Assembly: GCA_005880855.1 (NCBI GenBank)
Contig: VBGM01000165.1
Coordinates: forward strand, 1-38,794
Length of the DNA stretch: 38,794 nt
Direction of reading: 5' to 3'
Source of the DNA: Chloroflexota bacterium
GTDB lineage: Bacteria; Chloroflexota; Dormibacteria; Dormibacterales; Dormibacteraceae
Shown here: positions 1-9,595 of the stretch, in pieces
Numbering within the stretch: position 1 is the stretch's first letter
How the letters are laid out: every line of letters begins with the position of its first letter
Position numbers and translations under genes: made by a program
Notes under the pieces: generated by a model
The model's database searches: none
What the model was told of the DNA's origin: nothing
What the model saw: the letters and a program-made list of their open reading frames with translations, nothing else

Positions 1-451
1 CTCATCGACGACGCCCTCGGGATCGGCGGCATGCTTGGCATGCGTGCAGGTGTGCTCGAACTTGACCAGGCTCTCCTTGCGTGCGTGGCGCAGCAGCCTG
101 GCCTCGTCGAACTTCTCGCCGCAGGCGACTGAGGTCCGCGCAATCAGGGCGAGGTGGAGAAACCCGATCTCGCCGGCTGCAAGTGCCTTGGCGCTGCTGT
201 CCAGGTGCTCCAGTTCCTCGCCGACACAGACCCGGTCGGCGGCGGCTCCACCGCGCATGTGGCACATCGCCTTCAGGCAGGCGATGGGGCTGTTGAAGCC
301 CCACTGGTCGTACTCGTCGGTCTGGGCGAATCTGGTCCGCGACCACCGACCACTCCAGCTCGTCCTGGTCCATCTGGACCCGGCGACGGACGAGATAGTC
401 GAGCATCTCGGCGCCGGTCTGGAGTGCAAGTGCCCCCTCCCCACCTTCCAT
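1..451 (-). pseudogene. DUF222 / 13E12-repeat (HNH endonuclease-type) protein, frameshifted and truncated by the window edge
   Basis: The minus strand opens with ATG at 451 and reads MEGGEGALALQTGAEMLDYL and on to a WSVVADQ segment. At about 331 the frame breaks. Dropping one base (the T at 331) continues as FAQTDEYDQWGFNSP, then CHMRGG, and later ESLVKFEHTCTHAKHAAD up to the window edge. This composite is characteristic of the N-terminal DUF222 domain of the 13E12-repeat family, which usually carries a C-terminal HNH nuclease domain; that part lies outside the window. The uninterrupted frame ORF after 331 is Arg/Pro-rich and looks like noise. The break could be a real inactivating +1 frameshift, a programmed shift, or an assembly error. 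The gene has a near-consensus promoter with an embedded SOS-like box and seems to be leaderless. Family assignment is from recognised motifs only. Confidence 0.75.
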
Positions 452-458
452 GCTTCAC

Positions 459-486
459 ATTATACGAACATCTGTTTGTAGGTCAA
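459..486 (-). promoter_or_regulatory. Sigma70-type promoter of the DUF222 gene
   Basis: Reading the minus strand, TTGACC (486-481) is followed by a 16-nt spacer and a perfect TATAAT (464-459). Only 7 nt separate the -10 hexamer from the A of the ATG at 451. The predicted transcription start therefore falls at or beside the start codon, implying a leaderless mRNA. No Shine-Dalgarno sequence precedes the ATG. Confidence 0.75.
465..478. promoter_or_regulatory. LexA/SOS-like box between the -35 and -10 elements
   Basis: The plus strand reads CGAACATCTGTTTG, i.e. CGAAC-N4-GTTTG. This fits the Gram-positive/actinobacterial LexA operator (CGAAC-N4-GTTYG) with an exact left half and a permitted pyrimidine variant in the right half. 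It fills most of the spacer of the DUF222 promoter, where bound LexA would block RNA polymerase. In Mycobacterium tuberculosis several 13E12-family genes are known to be LexA-regulated, which supports the call. LexA itself is not in the window. Confidence 0.65.
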
Positions 487-606
487 GTAAAATTTCATCG
501 GAAAAACGCTTGGCCCCACCCGGCGGCGTACTCCAAGGCAAACCTTGAGTCTCCACGCCTGATCCCAACTCCCTTGTCCCAGTCCTTTTCGAGAGCATTA
601 GAACGA

Positions 607-1785
607 TTGCGAAAGTTCCCCGCCGAAGAGCGACGTGCGCGCCTGGCCCGGCGCCACCACCTGGCGCCAGGAAACCGCGCCGCCACCGCCACTCAGGTCG
701 CCCGCGACCTGGTCGGGCTGCACAGCACCGACCCGGCCACGGTCTTCGTCTCCGCCTGGGCGCGGATGAAGAACGCTGACGTGGCCGGCATCGAACGCGA
801 GCTTTATGACGAACGATCGCTCGTACGCGTCCTGGTCATGCGCAGAACGGCGTTCGTCCTTCCGCCCGACCTGGCGGCGATCGCCCTTGCGGCCTGCTCG
901 CGCTCGGTCGGCAAGGTGCAACGAACGCGGCTGCAGCAGTGGATCGAGAAGGCCGGGATGGCCAAGGACGCGGCGGCATGGCTGAGGCAGCTCGAGGAAT
1001 CGACCTTCGAGGCGGTCGCGGCACGCGGCACCGCCAGCGCGACGCAGGTGTCGGCAGACGTACCACTCCTCCAGCAGAAGCTGGTGGTGGCCGCTGGGAG
1101 CAGGAACGAGGCCACCGTCGGCCTCGGCCCGTTCGTGCTTCGCCTGCTCGCGGTTGACGGCCGCTTGATGCGCGGGCGCCCGCGCGGCGGCTGGCTCAGC
1201 ACCCAATGGTCGTGGTCGACGACGGAGACCTGGTTGGGCAAACCGATGCGCGCCTGGACCATCCACGAGGCCCAGGTCGAGCTCGTGCGGGCATGGCTCA
1301 AAAGGTTCGGCCCGGCCACTGTCGAGGACGTGCGCTGGTGGACCGGGTGGACGCTTGGTGAGGTCCGGCGGGCCCTGACCGACATCAAGCCGGTGGAGGT
1401 TGACCTCGGCGACGCGACCGGCATCGCACTGAGCGGGGACCTTGGCCCCACCCGCCGGCCCGAGCCATTCGCTGCATTGCTGCCCGGACTTGATCCAACC
1501 GTGATGGGCTGGGTCGGCCGCGACTGGTACCTGGGCGAGCATCGCGCCGCGTTGTTCGACCGCAACGGCAACGCCGGGCCGACCATTTGGTGGGACTGCC
1601 GCGTGGTCGGAGGTTGGGCTCAGAGACGAGACGGCGAGATCGTCATCCGCCTGCTGGAGGACGTCGGCAAGGACGCAAGGGCTGCTATCGATCGAGAGGC
1701 GGATAGGCTGCGCGCCTGGCTGGGCGAAACCAGGCGCGTCCTGCCGCGATTCAGCACTCCCCTCGTCAAGGAATTGATGGCCTAG
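607..1785 (+). CDS. Winged-helix DNA-binding protein, HTH_42 (AlkX/AlkZ-like) family
   Basis: This is a 392-aa protein if the TTG at 607 is used. The frame is open far upstream, but family similarity begins near RRARLARRHHLAPGN, so upstream ATGs are unlikely. The order is an N-terminal helical/winged-helix part with DLVGLHSTDPATVFVSAWAR (residues ~35-52), a central segment with LMRGRPRGGWLSTQW and EDVRWWTGWTL, and a C-terminal part with PTIWWDCRVVGGWAQR. This is the pattern of HTH_42 proteins, whose characterised members AlkZ and YcaQ/AlkX are DNA glycosylases that unhook interstrand crosslinks. At the position of their catalytic Q-x-Q/Q-x-D motif this protein has H-S-T (residues 39-41), so glycosylase activity is doubtful. 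It is divergent from the SOS-box DUF222 gene and convergent with the JAMM gene. The start codon is uncertain. Confidence 0.7.
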   Translation: MRKFPAEERRARLARRHHLAPGNRAATATQVARDLVGLHSTDPATVFVSAWARMKNADVAGIERELYDERSLVRVLVMRRTAFVLPPDLAAIALAACSRSVGKVQRTRLQQWIEKAGMAKDAAAWLRQLEESTFEAVAARGTASATQVSADVPLLQQKLVVAAGSRNEATVGLGPFVLRLLAVDGRLMRGRPRGGWLSTQWSWSTTETWLGKPMRAWTIHEAQVELVRAWLKRFGPATVEDVRWWTGWTLGEVRRALTDIKPVEVDLGDATGIALSGDLGPTRRPEPFAALLPGLDPTVMGWVGRDWYLGEHRAALFDRNGNAGPTIWWDCRVVGGWAQRRDGEIVIRLLEDVGKDARAAIDREADRLRAWLGETRRVLPRFSTPLVKELMA

Positions 1786-1816
1786 GAGAGCAATCCGAAG
1801 GCGCTGCCAGGTCGTT

Positions 1817-2227
1817 TCAGACGATCTCCAGTGGCTCGCCATGAAACGGACCGCCGTCGACGTCGGCGACGAACGCATTCGCGTCGACGGCCTTGCCCTT
1901 CTCGACAGAAACGATGATGTACACAAAACCGGCCCACGCGCGCTCGGTGTCGAACACGGAGGCGCGGGCAGGGTGATCTGGATGGCTGTGGTAGTAGCCG
2001 ACGATGTCGAGCCCGGCCTCATCAGCCTCGCGCTGGATACGGATGTGATCGAGTGGATCGATCTCGTAACGATCGCGCGATCGCTCGACGATGATGTTCC
2101 GCGCGCGGCGAACCTGCGTCACGGTGTGTTCAGCCGGCGGCCCAATCATGATCCCGCAGATCTCGTTGGGATAGCCCTCGGAGCCGTGCGCCTCGATGGC
2201 TTCGAACGCGGGACGAAGAATCTTCAC
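1817..2227 (-). CDS. mec: JAMM/M67-family metallopeptidase, Mec-like
   Basis: A 136-aa protein with a complete JAMM signature. It has HSHPDHPARASVFD, i.e. H-x-H-x7-S-x2-D, as zinc ligands, and an upstream glutamate in the GSEGYPNEICGIMIG stretch. The GTG start at 2227 overlaps the cysM stop by 4 nt (GTGA), so translation is probably coupled; a longer upstream reading frame is Arg/Gly noise. In M. tuberculosis the homologue Mec+ removes cysteine from the C terminus of the sulfur carrier CysO after CysM has added it. The adjacent CysM-like gene points to that role here. No CysO/MoaD-like carrier or activating E1 enzyme is visible in this operon. A different isopeptidase role remains possible. 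Confidence 0.82.
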   Translation of the reverse strand: MKILRPAFEAIEAHGSEGYPNEICGIMIGPPAEHTVTQVRRARNIIVERSRDRYEIDPLDHIRIQREADEAGLDIVGYYHSHPDHPARASVFDTERAWAGFVYIIVSVEKGKAVDANAFVADVDGGPFHGEPLEIV

Positions 2228-3141
2228 CGCTGACCGTATAGACCGGTCGAGAGGTAGCGGTCCCCGGAGTCGGGGAACACGGTGACCACCACGCCCTCGC
2301 GGACGGTCTCCGCCAGGCGGCGCACCGCCCACAGCGCCGCGCCGCTCGAGTGCCCGACCAGAAGTCCCTCCGTCCGCGCGACCGCGCGGGCGAGGTCGTA
2401 AGCGGGCTCGGTCGGGCTGCCCCAGATCTCATCGGCGACGCTGGGGTCCCAGATCCTCGGAACGATCGCCGTCGGCAGGTGCTTCAAGCCCTCGAGGCCG
2501 TGGAACGAATCTTCGGGCTGGACGGCGATGGTGCGAATGGAAGCGTCGTGCTCCTTCAGGCGGCGCGACGTGCCGACGAACGTGCCAGTGGTGCCGAGCC
2601 CCGCGACGAAATGCGTGATGTGTCCCGATGTCTGGGCAAGGATCTCCACGGCGGTGCCCTCGTAATGGGCGCGAACGTTGGCAGGATTCGAGTACTGGTC
2701 GGGATAGAAATAGAGATCCGGATCCTTGGCGACGATCTCGCGCACGAGCGTGATGGCCCCGTCCGACCCCTCCAACGCGTCGCTGTACACGATCTCAGCG
2801 CCGTAGGCGGTGACCAGCGCCTTTCGCTCCGTGCTGACGTTGCTCGGCATGATGAGCTTGACGCGATAACCCTTGGCCGCGCCGACCATCGAATATGCGA
2901 TCCCAGTGTTGCCAGAGGTGGAGTCGATGATGGTCTTGTGGCGCGTCAGCGCCCCGCTCCTCTCTCCGTCTTCGATCATGGAGAGCGCAGCGCGGTCTTT
3001 GACCGAGCCGCCAGGGTTGAACCACTCGGCCTTGGCGTACACCTCGAGCCCTGGATACTCGCGCTCGAAGAGCCTCACGCGCAGCAGCGGCGTGTTGCCG
3101 ATCAAGCCGAGGATTCCGGGGCTCACCGTTTTCTGCGGCAT
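2224..3141 (-). CDS. cysM: PLP-dependent cysteine synthase, CysM-like
   Basis: A 305-aa fold-type II PLP enzyme that adds sulfide (or a thiocarboxylate) to an activated serine to make cysteine. IGNTPLL lies at 14-20, the PLP lysine K48 is in NPGGSVKDR, the cofactor phosphate loop and carboxylate-binding TSGNTG are at 75-80, and GLGTTGT is at 181-187. The ATG at 3141 places IGNTPLL at the usual distance from the N terminus; no strong Shine-Dalgarno was seen. It is followed by the overlapping JAMM peptidase, the gene pair found in the mycobacterial mec-cysO-cysM unit. That favours an O-phosphoserine/carrier-protein enzyme over a CysK-type O-acetylserine enzyme. Substrate specificity cannot be settled from the sequence. 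Confidence 0.85.
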   Translation of the reverse strand: MPQKTVSPGILGLIGNTPLLRVRLFEREYPGLEVYAKAEWFNPGGSVKDRAALSMIEDGERSGALTRHKTIIDSTSGNTGIAYSMVGAAKGYRVKLIMPSNVSTERKALVTAYGAEIVYSDALEGSDGAITLVREIVAKDPDLYFYPDQYSNPANVRAHYEGTAVEILAQTSGHITHFVAGLGTTGTFVGTSRRLKEHDASIRTIAVQPEDSFHGLEGLKHLPTAIVPRIWDPSVADEIWGSPTEPAYDLARAVARTEGLLVGHSSGAALWAVRRLAETVREGVVVTVFPDSGDRYLSTGLYGQR

Positions 3142-3187
3142 TGGATCAAGGATAGGAACCGGGGGCTTCGGGCGATCGATTCCGCGG

Positions 3188-3430
3188 TCAGGTAAGGAAG
3201 TGGGCGGCGAGGATGCCGACGACGACAAAGACACCGCCGAGCGCATACCCGATCAGCGAACGGCGGTACACGCTCCCGCCTTCCGGCGCGAGGATGTTGA
3301 GGACGGCTTTGCCGATCAGGAAACCCCCGCCGAGGATGGCGATGGACGGCGAGCGGACCAGCACGCCGAACAGCAGCACGATGCTGAAGGCAAGCACCTC
3401 GACCAGCTGCAGGAGCGTGTATGCCGACAA
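3188..3430 (-). CDS. Small integral membrane protein, unknown function
   Basis: An 80-aa protein with a TTG start directly after the stop of the upstream trans-sulfuration gene (TAG then TTG, no spacer). There appear to be three hydrophobic stretches: residues ~6-25 (LQLVEVLAFSIVLLFGVLV), ~30-46 (AILGGGFLIGKAVLNIL) and ~58-78 (LIGYALGGVFVVVGILAAHF). A short charged link EGGSVYRRS separates the last two. No family was recognised. Its position inside a sulfur amino-acid operon suggests transport or membrane association, but this is only context. The TTG start is chosen by coupling; no better start exists nearby. Confidence 0.6.
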   Translation of the reverse strand: MSAYTLLQLVEVLAFSIVLLFGVLVRSPSIAILGGGFLIGKAVLNILAPEGGSVYRRSLIGYALGGVFVVVGILAAHFLT

Positions 3431-5883
<2,453 letters not shown>

Positions 5884-6822
5884 TCACGGAGTCGGCTGGG
5901 GCCACGGCGGGATGGGCAGCCTTGGGGCGACGCTGAAGCCATAGTTGAGGAGCACGGTGGCGTCCGCGGCCGAGTGCATGGTGGCGTTCATGACCACCGC
6001 GATCAGGTGCCTTCCATCCCGCGTGGCGGTAGCCACGATGCAGCCGCCGGCGTTGTCCGTGAGACCTGTCTTCAAGCCTGTGGCTCCGGGATAGCTCCAC
6101 AGCAGCGGATTCAAGTTGTGTGGATAAAAAGCCTTGTGGTCCGCGGTGGCGGAGATCGCGAACTCCTTGGCGCTTGCAATCGCAGCCAGTGCGGGATAGT
6201 ACTCGTCGAGATACGCAGCAACGTGGGCAAGGTCGTGCGCCGACATCACATGTCCAGGCGCATCGAGCCCGCTTGGCGTGACGAAGTGGCTCGCGGTCAA
6301 GCCGATGCTCTTGGCTTTCTGGTTCATCTGCCGGATGAAGCGGTCGCGCGGCACGATGCCCCGCGCCAGTGCTTCAGCCGCATCGTTGCCTGAGTCGAGA
6401 AACAGCCCCTCGATCAGCTCGCGCACCGTGAGGCGCTCACCCGCGGAGATGCCCATGAGGCTTGGAACCACCTGGGGCGCCTCCTTGGCAATGACGACGG
6501 TCCTGTCCAGCGATGCTGCATCGTCGACCGCAACCATCGCCGTCACCAGCTTGGTGAGACTGGCCGGCGCGCGCGGTGTGTCCGGATCGCGCGCCCACAT
6601 CACCTGGCGCGTGTCCAGGTCCACAAGATAGGCGGCATGGCCGTGAATCGGAAGCGCTGGCTGCGGCTTGAGCGCGAGCCAGAGATTCGAGAAATCGAAG
6701 TGATCGAAGTTCGTCGGAACCGGAGTCACGGCATCGGCGCCGGTGTTGGTGTGTTGAGCCGTGAAGACCACGCCGGCGGGGCGGTTCGCGAGGACGAAGC
6801 CGCTGGTCACACCGGCGCTCAA
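5884..6822 (-). CDS. Serine-type D-Ala-D-Ala carboxypeptidase (peptidase S11, DacA/PBP5 type)
   Basis: Penicillin-binding DD-carboxypeptidase that trims the terminal D-Ala from peptidoglycan stem peptides outside the membrane. Counting from the TTG at 6822, the active-site S88-L-T-K91 lies in RAPASLTKLVTAM, the SxN motif is SGN at 144-146 (FLDSGNDAAE), and KTG is at 251-253 (TGLKTGLTDNAGG). TTG 6822 is the first recognised start, but it sits inside a hydrophobic stretch. The same frame upstream encodes RIRGRRRRRRDR followed by VVFFATISLLL, an ideal basic-plus-hydrophobic export signal. That extension contains no ATG, GTG or TTG; a CTG at 6894 is the best alternative start. No C-terminal amphipathic anchor extension is obvious. 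Confidence 0.88.
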   Translation of the reverse strand: MSAGVTSGFVLANRPAGVVFTAQHTNTGADAVTPVPTNFDHFDFSNLWLALKPQPALPIHGHAAYLVDLDTRQVMWARDPDTPRAPASLTKLVTAMVAVDDAASLDRTVVIAKEAPQVVPSLMGISAGERLTVRELIEGLFLDSGNDAAEALARGIVPRDRFIRQMNQKAKSIGLTASHFVTPSGLDAPGHVMSAHDLAHVAAYLDEYYPALAAIASAKEFAISATADHKAFYPHNLNPLLWSYPGATGLKTGLTDNAGGCIVATATRDGRHLIAVVMNATMHSAADATVLLNYGFSVAPRLPIPPWPQPTP

Positions 6823-6993
6823 GAGCAGCGAGATGGTGGCGAAGAAGACGACTCGATCGCGCCGACGCCTCCGTCGGCCGCGTATGCGATGCAGGTCGGT
6901 TGCTGAGACGTGAGCTGGGACGGTGGGACCCCCTGGTTTAAGTTGCGAGGATTCTATACGGCCGACGCCCCTCTCCCGTGCGGAGTCAGCGCA

Positions 6994-8172
6994 TCAAGGC
7001 GCGTGCTCGGGCGCGTACTTCGGTGGCGCCGGCATCGCGGGGACAGGAGTCGTCATCGGTTCGCCGAGGCGCTTCGCGAGCTGATCGCTGGCGGCTTCCA
7101 TCGTGGTGTACGCCGTCGCCGAGTCCTTGGCGTTCATGAACACTGGCTGCCCGTAGTCGTAGATGCGCACCGCCTTCCACGACGCGGCGACGAGCTGGGT
7201 GCCATAGAAGGTGTAGGTGCCGATCACGCCCTCGCGGGTCTCCTCCGACCACATCTGGTCGAAGACGAAATTCCCGTGGGCGTACGTGATGAGCTTTCCG
7301 TGATAGATCTCGATGCCCTGGTACCAGTGGGGGTGGTTGCCGATCACGATGTCTGCGCCCCAGTCGATGGAGTCGTGGCCGATCGCCACCGGATCGTCGG
7401 GCGTCGGCACGCCGCGATCGGCCATGGGCTGGCGCTCGTACTCCTTGCCCCAGTGGAACTGGACCACGACGATGTCCGCCAGCTGCCGCGCACGCGCAAT
7501 GCCAGCCTTCAGCGCGGTCTTGTCGATCGCGCGGCCGACGCCGTTGAAACCGATGAACCCGAACTTGATGCCGCGAACGTCGATAACTGCGACCGGACCC
7601 AGGCCGCTCGTCAGAATCCCGTGATCGTTCAAGAGCTTGTCGGTGGCGGCGACGCCGGCCGGACCGTAGTTCGTGAGGTGGTTGTTGGCCAGGTTGACGA
7701 CCTTGGCGCCCATCAGCGTGAGGCCGTTCACGAACCGCGGGTCGCCGCAGAAGGTGAAGCTGGAGGCGGCGCTGACTGGGCACCCTGAGACCAGGGGCGC
7801 CTCGAGGTTGACGTACGTGATGTCCGCGTTCTTGGTGAAATCGGCCGTCGGCCGGAAAGGCCACAGGTAGTCGTGCTTCACGGCGGCGAAGTAAGCCACC
7901 CCGCGCGCGGGAATGATGTCGCCGGTCACGATCATCGTGCGCACCTTCGAAGGATCTATGGGCAGGTTGTAGGTGGGGTGGAACAGCTCCTGCAGGCTGA
8001 GGACCGGAGGCTGGCCGGTTCGGTATGCGAATGAGGGCTGGTCACCGCGATCGAGCGCGGGCCCGACGATCGGAGCCGCGGCGACCGGAATCGTACCCGC
8101 CACCGGCTGAGCGCCGTTCGAGCATGCCGCGGCAAGGAGGCCGGCCGCCAGGAGGGCGGTGGCGCACCTCAT
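6994..8172 (-). CDS. CapA-family (PGA_cap metallophosphatase-like) lipoprotein
   Basis: A 392-aa protein. ATG 8172 gives a signal peptide MRCATALLAAGLLAAACSNG with a lipobox-like AAAC (C17; -3 is Ala, so not a perfect lipobox), predicting a membrane-anchored extracellular protein. The fold is that of the PgsA/CapA capsule-synthesis family: TGDIIPARGV, VNLEAPLVSG, NLANNHLTNYG, FHWGKEYERQ, IGNHPHWYQG and AHGNFVFDQ supply the Asp/Asn/His metal-site pattern. Family members take part in poly-gamma-glutamate capsule synthesis or act as surface phosphoesterases. No pgsB/pgsC partners are present here, so polyglutamate synthesis is not implied. The ATG overlaps the upstream gene's stop by 4 nt (ATGA). 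The carboxypeptidase follows after about 100-170 nt. Confidence 0.85.
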   Translation of the reverse strand: MRCATALLAAGLLAAACSNGAQPVAGTIPVAAAPIVGPALDRGDQPSFAYRTGQPPVLSLQELFHPTYNLPIDPSKVRTMIVTGDIIPARGVAYFAAVKHDYLWPFRPTADFTKNADITYVNLEAPLVSGCPVSAASSFTFCGDPRFVNGLTLMGAKVVNLANNHLTNYGPAGVAATDKLLNDHGILTSGLGPVAVIDVRGIKFGFIGFNGVGRAIDKTALKAGIARARQLADIVVVQFHWGKEYERQPMADRGVPTPDDPVAIGHDSIDWGADIVIGNHPHWYQGIEIYHGKLITYAHGNFVFDQMWSEETREGVIGTYTFYGTQLVAASWKAVRIYDYGQPVFMNAKDSATAYTTMEAASDQLAKRLGEPMTTPVPAMPAPPKYAPEHAP

Positions 8173-8489
8173 CGGTCGACGGGGACGCTGACCAGGATGT
8201 CTTCGATGGCGATCAACCGAGCGACGTACGAGCGTACTGGATCGCCCAGCTCTGCGCTCGCCCGAAAGAGGTCGCGGTTGCCCTCCGCCCGGCGGATCTC
8301 GAGCATATCGGCGTGCAGAGGGTCGAGGGCGCCCCGGCGCAAGGCCACCTCGACCATGCTGCCGAGCCACGAGGCGTAGAGCGCAACCTCCTGGGACCGT
8401 GGGTCGGCGCTCGTTTCGGGGAAGGGCCGATGGATGTGTTCGTCCCAGAGGCGGCGCAACCGCCTCAGGTCATCCGATTCGTCACGCAC
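8169..8489 (-). CDS. Hypothetical protein, small and mostly helical
   Basis: A 106-aa product from GTG 8489, which overlaps the end of the isocitrate dehydrogenase gene by 8 nt (GTGCGTGA); its own stop overlaps capA by 4 nt. The protein is charged and helix-prone (RDESDDLRRLRRLWDEH at the start, LHADMLEIRRAEGNRDLFRA in the middle), with no signal peptide or membrane segment, so it is probably cytosolic. No domain was recognised. The reading frame is kept because of the tight two-sided coupling and protein-like composition. A longer start inside icd is possible but gives a less protein-like N terminus. Confidence 0.6.
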   Translation of the reverse strand: MRDESDDLRRLRRLWDEHIHRPFPETSADPRSQEVALYASWLGSMVEVALRRGALDPLHADMLEIRRAEGNRDLFRASAELGDPVRSYVARLIAIEDILVSVPVDR

Positions 8490-9573
8490 CCGCTTTGAGC
8501 TGCGCCACCACTGCGTCCGCGACCTGGCTCGTGCCCACCGAAGTGGGGTCGTCACGCATCTCCTTCAAGTCGTAGGTGACGCTCTTGCCCAGGGCGATCA
8601 CGTCGGCGATCGCGGTCTCCAGGGCGTCGGCCGCGGCCGCCTCATTGAGGTGGCGGAGCATCAACACGCCCGAAAGCATCACCGCCATGGGGTTGACCTT
8701 GTTGAGCCCTTTGTACTTAGGCGCGCTGCCATGGGTCGCCTCGAAGACGGCTCCGTTGGTGCCGATGTTCGCGCCGGGCGCCAGGCCCAACCCGCCGATC
8801 ATGCCGGCGCCGAGGTCGGAGATGATGTCGCCGTAGAGGTTCGGGCAGCAAAGGACGTCGTATTCCCTCGGCCTCAAGACAAGCTGCATGCACATGTTGT
8901 CGACGATCCGATCTTCGAACTCGATGTCGGGGTTGCGCTCGGCCACCTTGCGCGCCACCGACAGAAACAGCCCGTCGGTGTGTTTCATGATGTTCGCCTT
9001 GTGCACGGCGGTGACCTTGCGGCGCTTGTTCTTACGCGCGTAGTCGAAAGCGAACTGCACGATCCGCTCTGACCCGCTGATCGAGATCGGCTTGATCGAC
9101 AGCCCGCTGTCGGGACGGATCTTCTTCTTGGCGAGCCCGGAGATCTCGTCGATCAGGTGCTTGGCGTCGGCCGTGCCCTGCTCGAACTCGATGCCCGCGT
9201 AGATGTCCTCGGTGTTCTCACGCACGATCACGAAGTCGAGGTCGTCGCGGAGGTTGCGCGCCCCTTTGTAGGCCTTGACCGGGCGCACGAGCGCGTAGAG
9301 GTCGAGCTCTTGGCGGAGGGCCACGTTAACGCTGCGAAATCCAGAACCGATCGGCGTCGTGATCGGTCCTTTCAATGCGACCTTGTTCTTGCGGATCGAG
9401 GCGAGCACAGGTTCCGGAAGCGGAGTCCCGAAGTCTTTGATCGCGGCCTCGCCAGCCTGCTGAACATCCCAATCGAACTCCACCCCGGTGGCTTCGATCA
9501 CGCGCACAGCCGCATCGCAGATTTCGGGGCCAACCCCGTCACCAGGAACGAGGGTGACCGCGTGCCTCGCCAA
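8482..9573 (-). CDS. icd: Isocitrate/isopropylmalate dehydrogenase family protein, isocitrate dehydrogenase type
   Basis: A 363-aa beta-decarboxylating dehydrogenase. VPGDGVGPEI begins the fold. SVNVALR (81-87), preceded by GSGFR, is the S-x-N-x-x-L-R substrate motif of isocitrate dehydrogenases rather than the isopropylmalate pattern. CPNLYGDIISDLGAGMIGG holds the Asp metal ligands, and ATHGSAPKYKG with KVNP is the coenzyme loop. Lys-Tyr in APKY match the NADP-type E. coli enzyme (K344/Y345), whereas the residue aligning with its R395 (in SVTYDLKEM) is Glu, so the cofactor is uncertain. The reaction is isocitrate to 2-oxoglutarate plus CO2. The start is TTG 9573. The ferredoxin gene ends 22 nt upstream, so the two are probably co-transcribed. 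Confidence 0.88.
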   Translation of the reverse strand: MARHAVTLVPGDGVGPEICDAAVRVIEATGVEFDWDVQQAGEAAIKDFGTPLPEPVLASIRKNKVALKGPITTPIGSGFRSVNVALRQELDLYALVRPVKAYKGARNLRDDLDFVIVRENTEDIYAGIEFEQGTADAKHLIDEISGLAKKKIRPDSGLSIKPISISGSERIVQFAFDYARKNKRRKVTAVHKANIMKHTDGLFLSVARKVAERNPDIEFEDRIVDNMCMQLVLRPREYDVLCCPNLYGDIISDLGAGMIGGLGLAPGANIGTNGAVFEATHGSAPKYKGLNKVNPMAVMLSGVLMLRHLNEAAAADALETAIADVIALGKSVTYDLKEMRDDPTSVGTSQVADAVVAQLKAGA

Positions 9574-9595
9574 GCCTTAAGAGTGGCCTACGAGA

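Noticed and set aside
35-606. Plus-strand frames covering the left edge, including the 5' extension of the winged-helix frame from 154
   Set aside because: They lie opposite clear DUF222 coding signal and read as low-quality sequence. The winged-helix similarity starts only near 607.
598-2022. Long minus-strand open frames opposite the winged-helix gene
   Set aside because: Shadow frames of a high-G+C gene. The plus-strand product has coherent family motifs; the minus products are His/Pro/Arg-rich without any.
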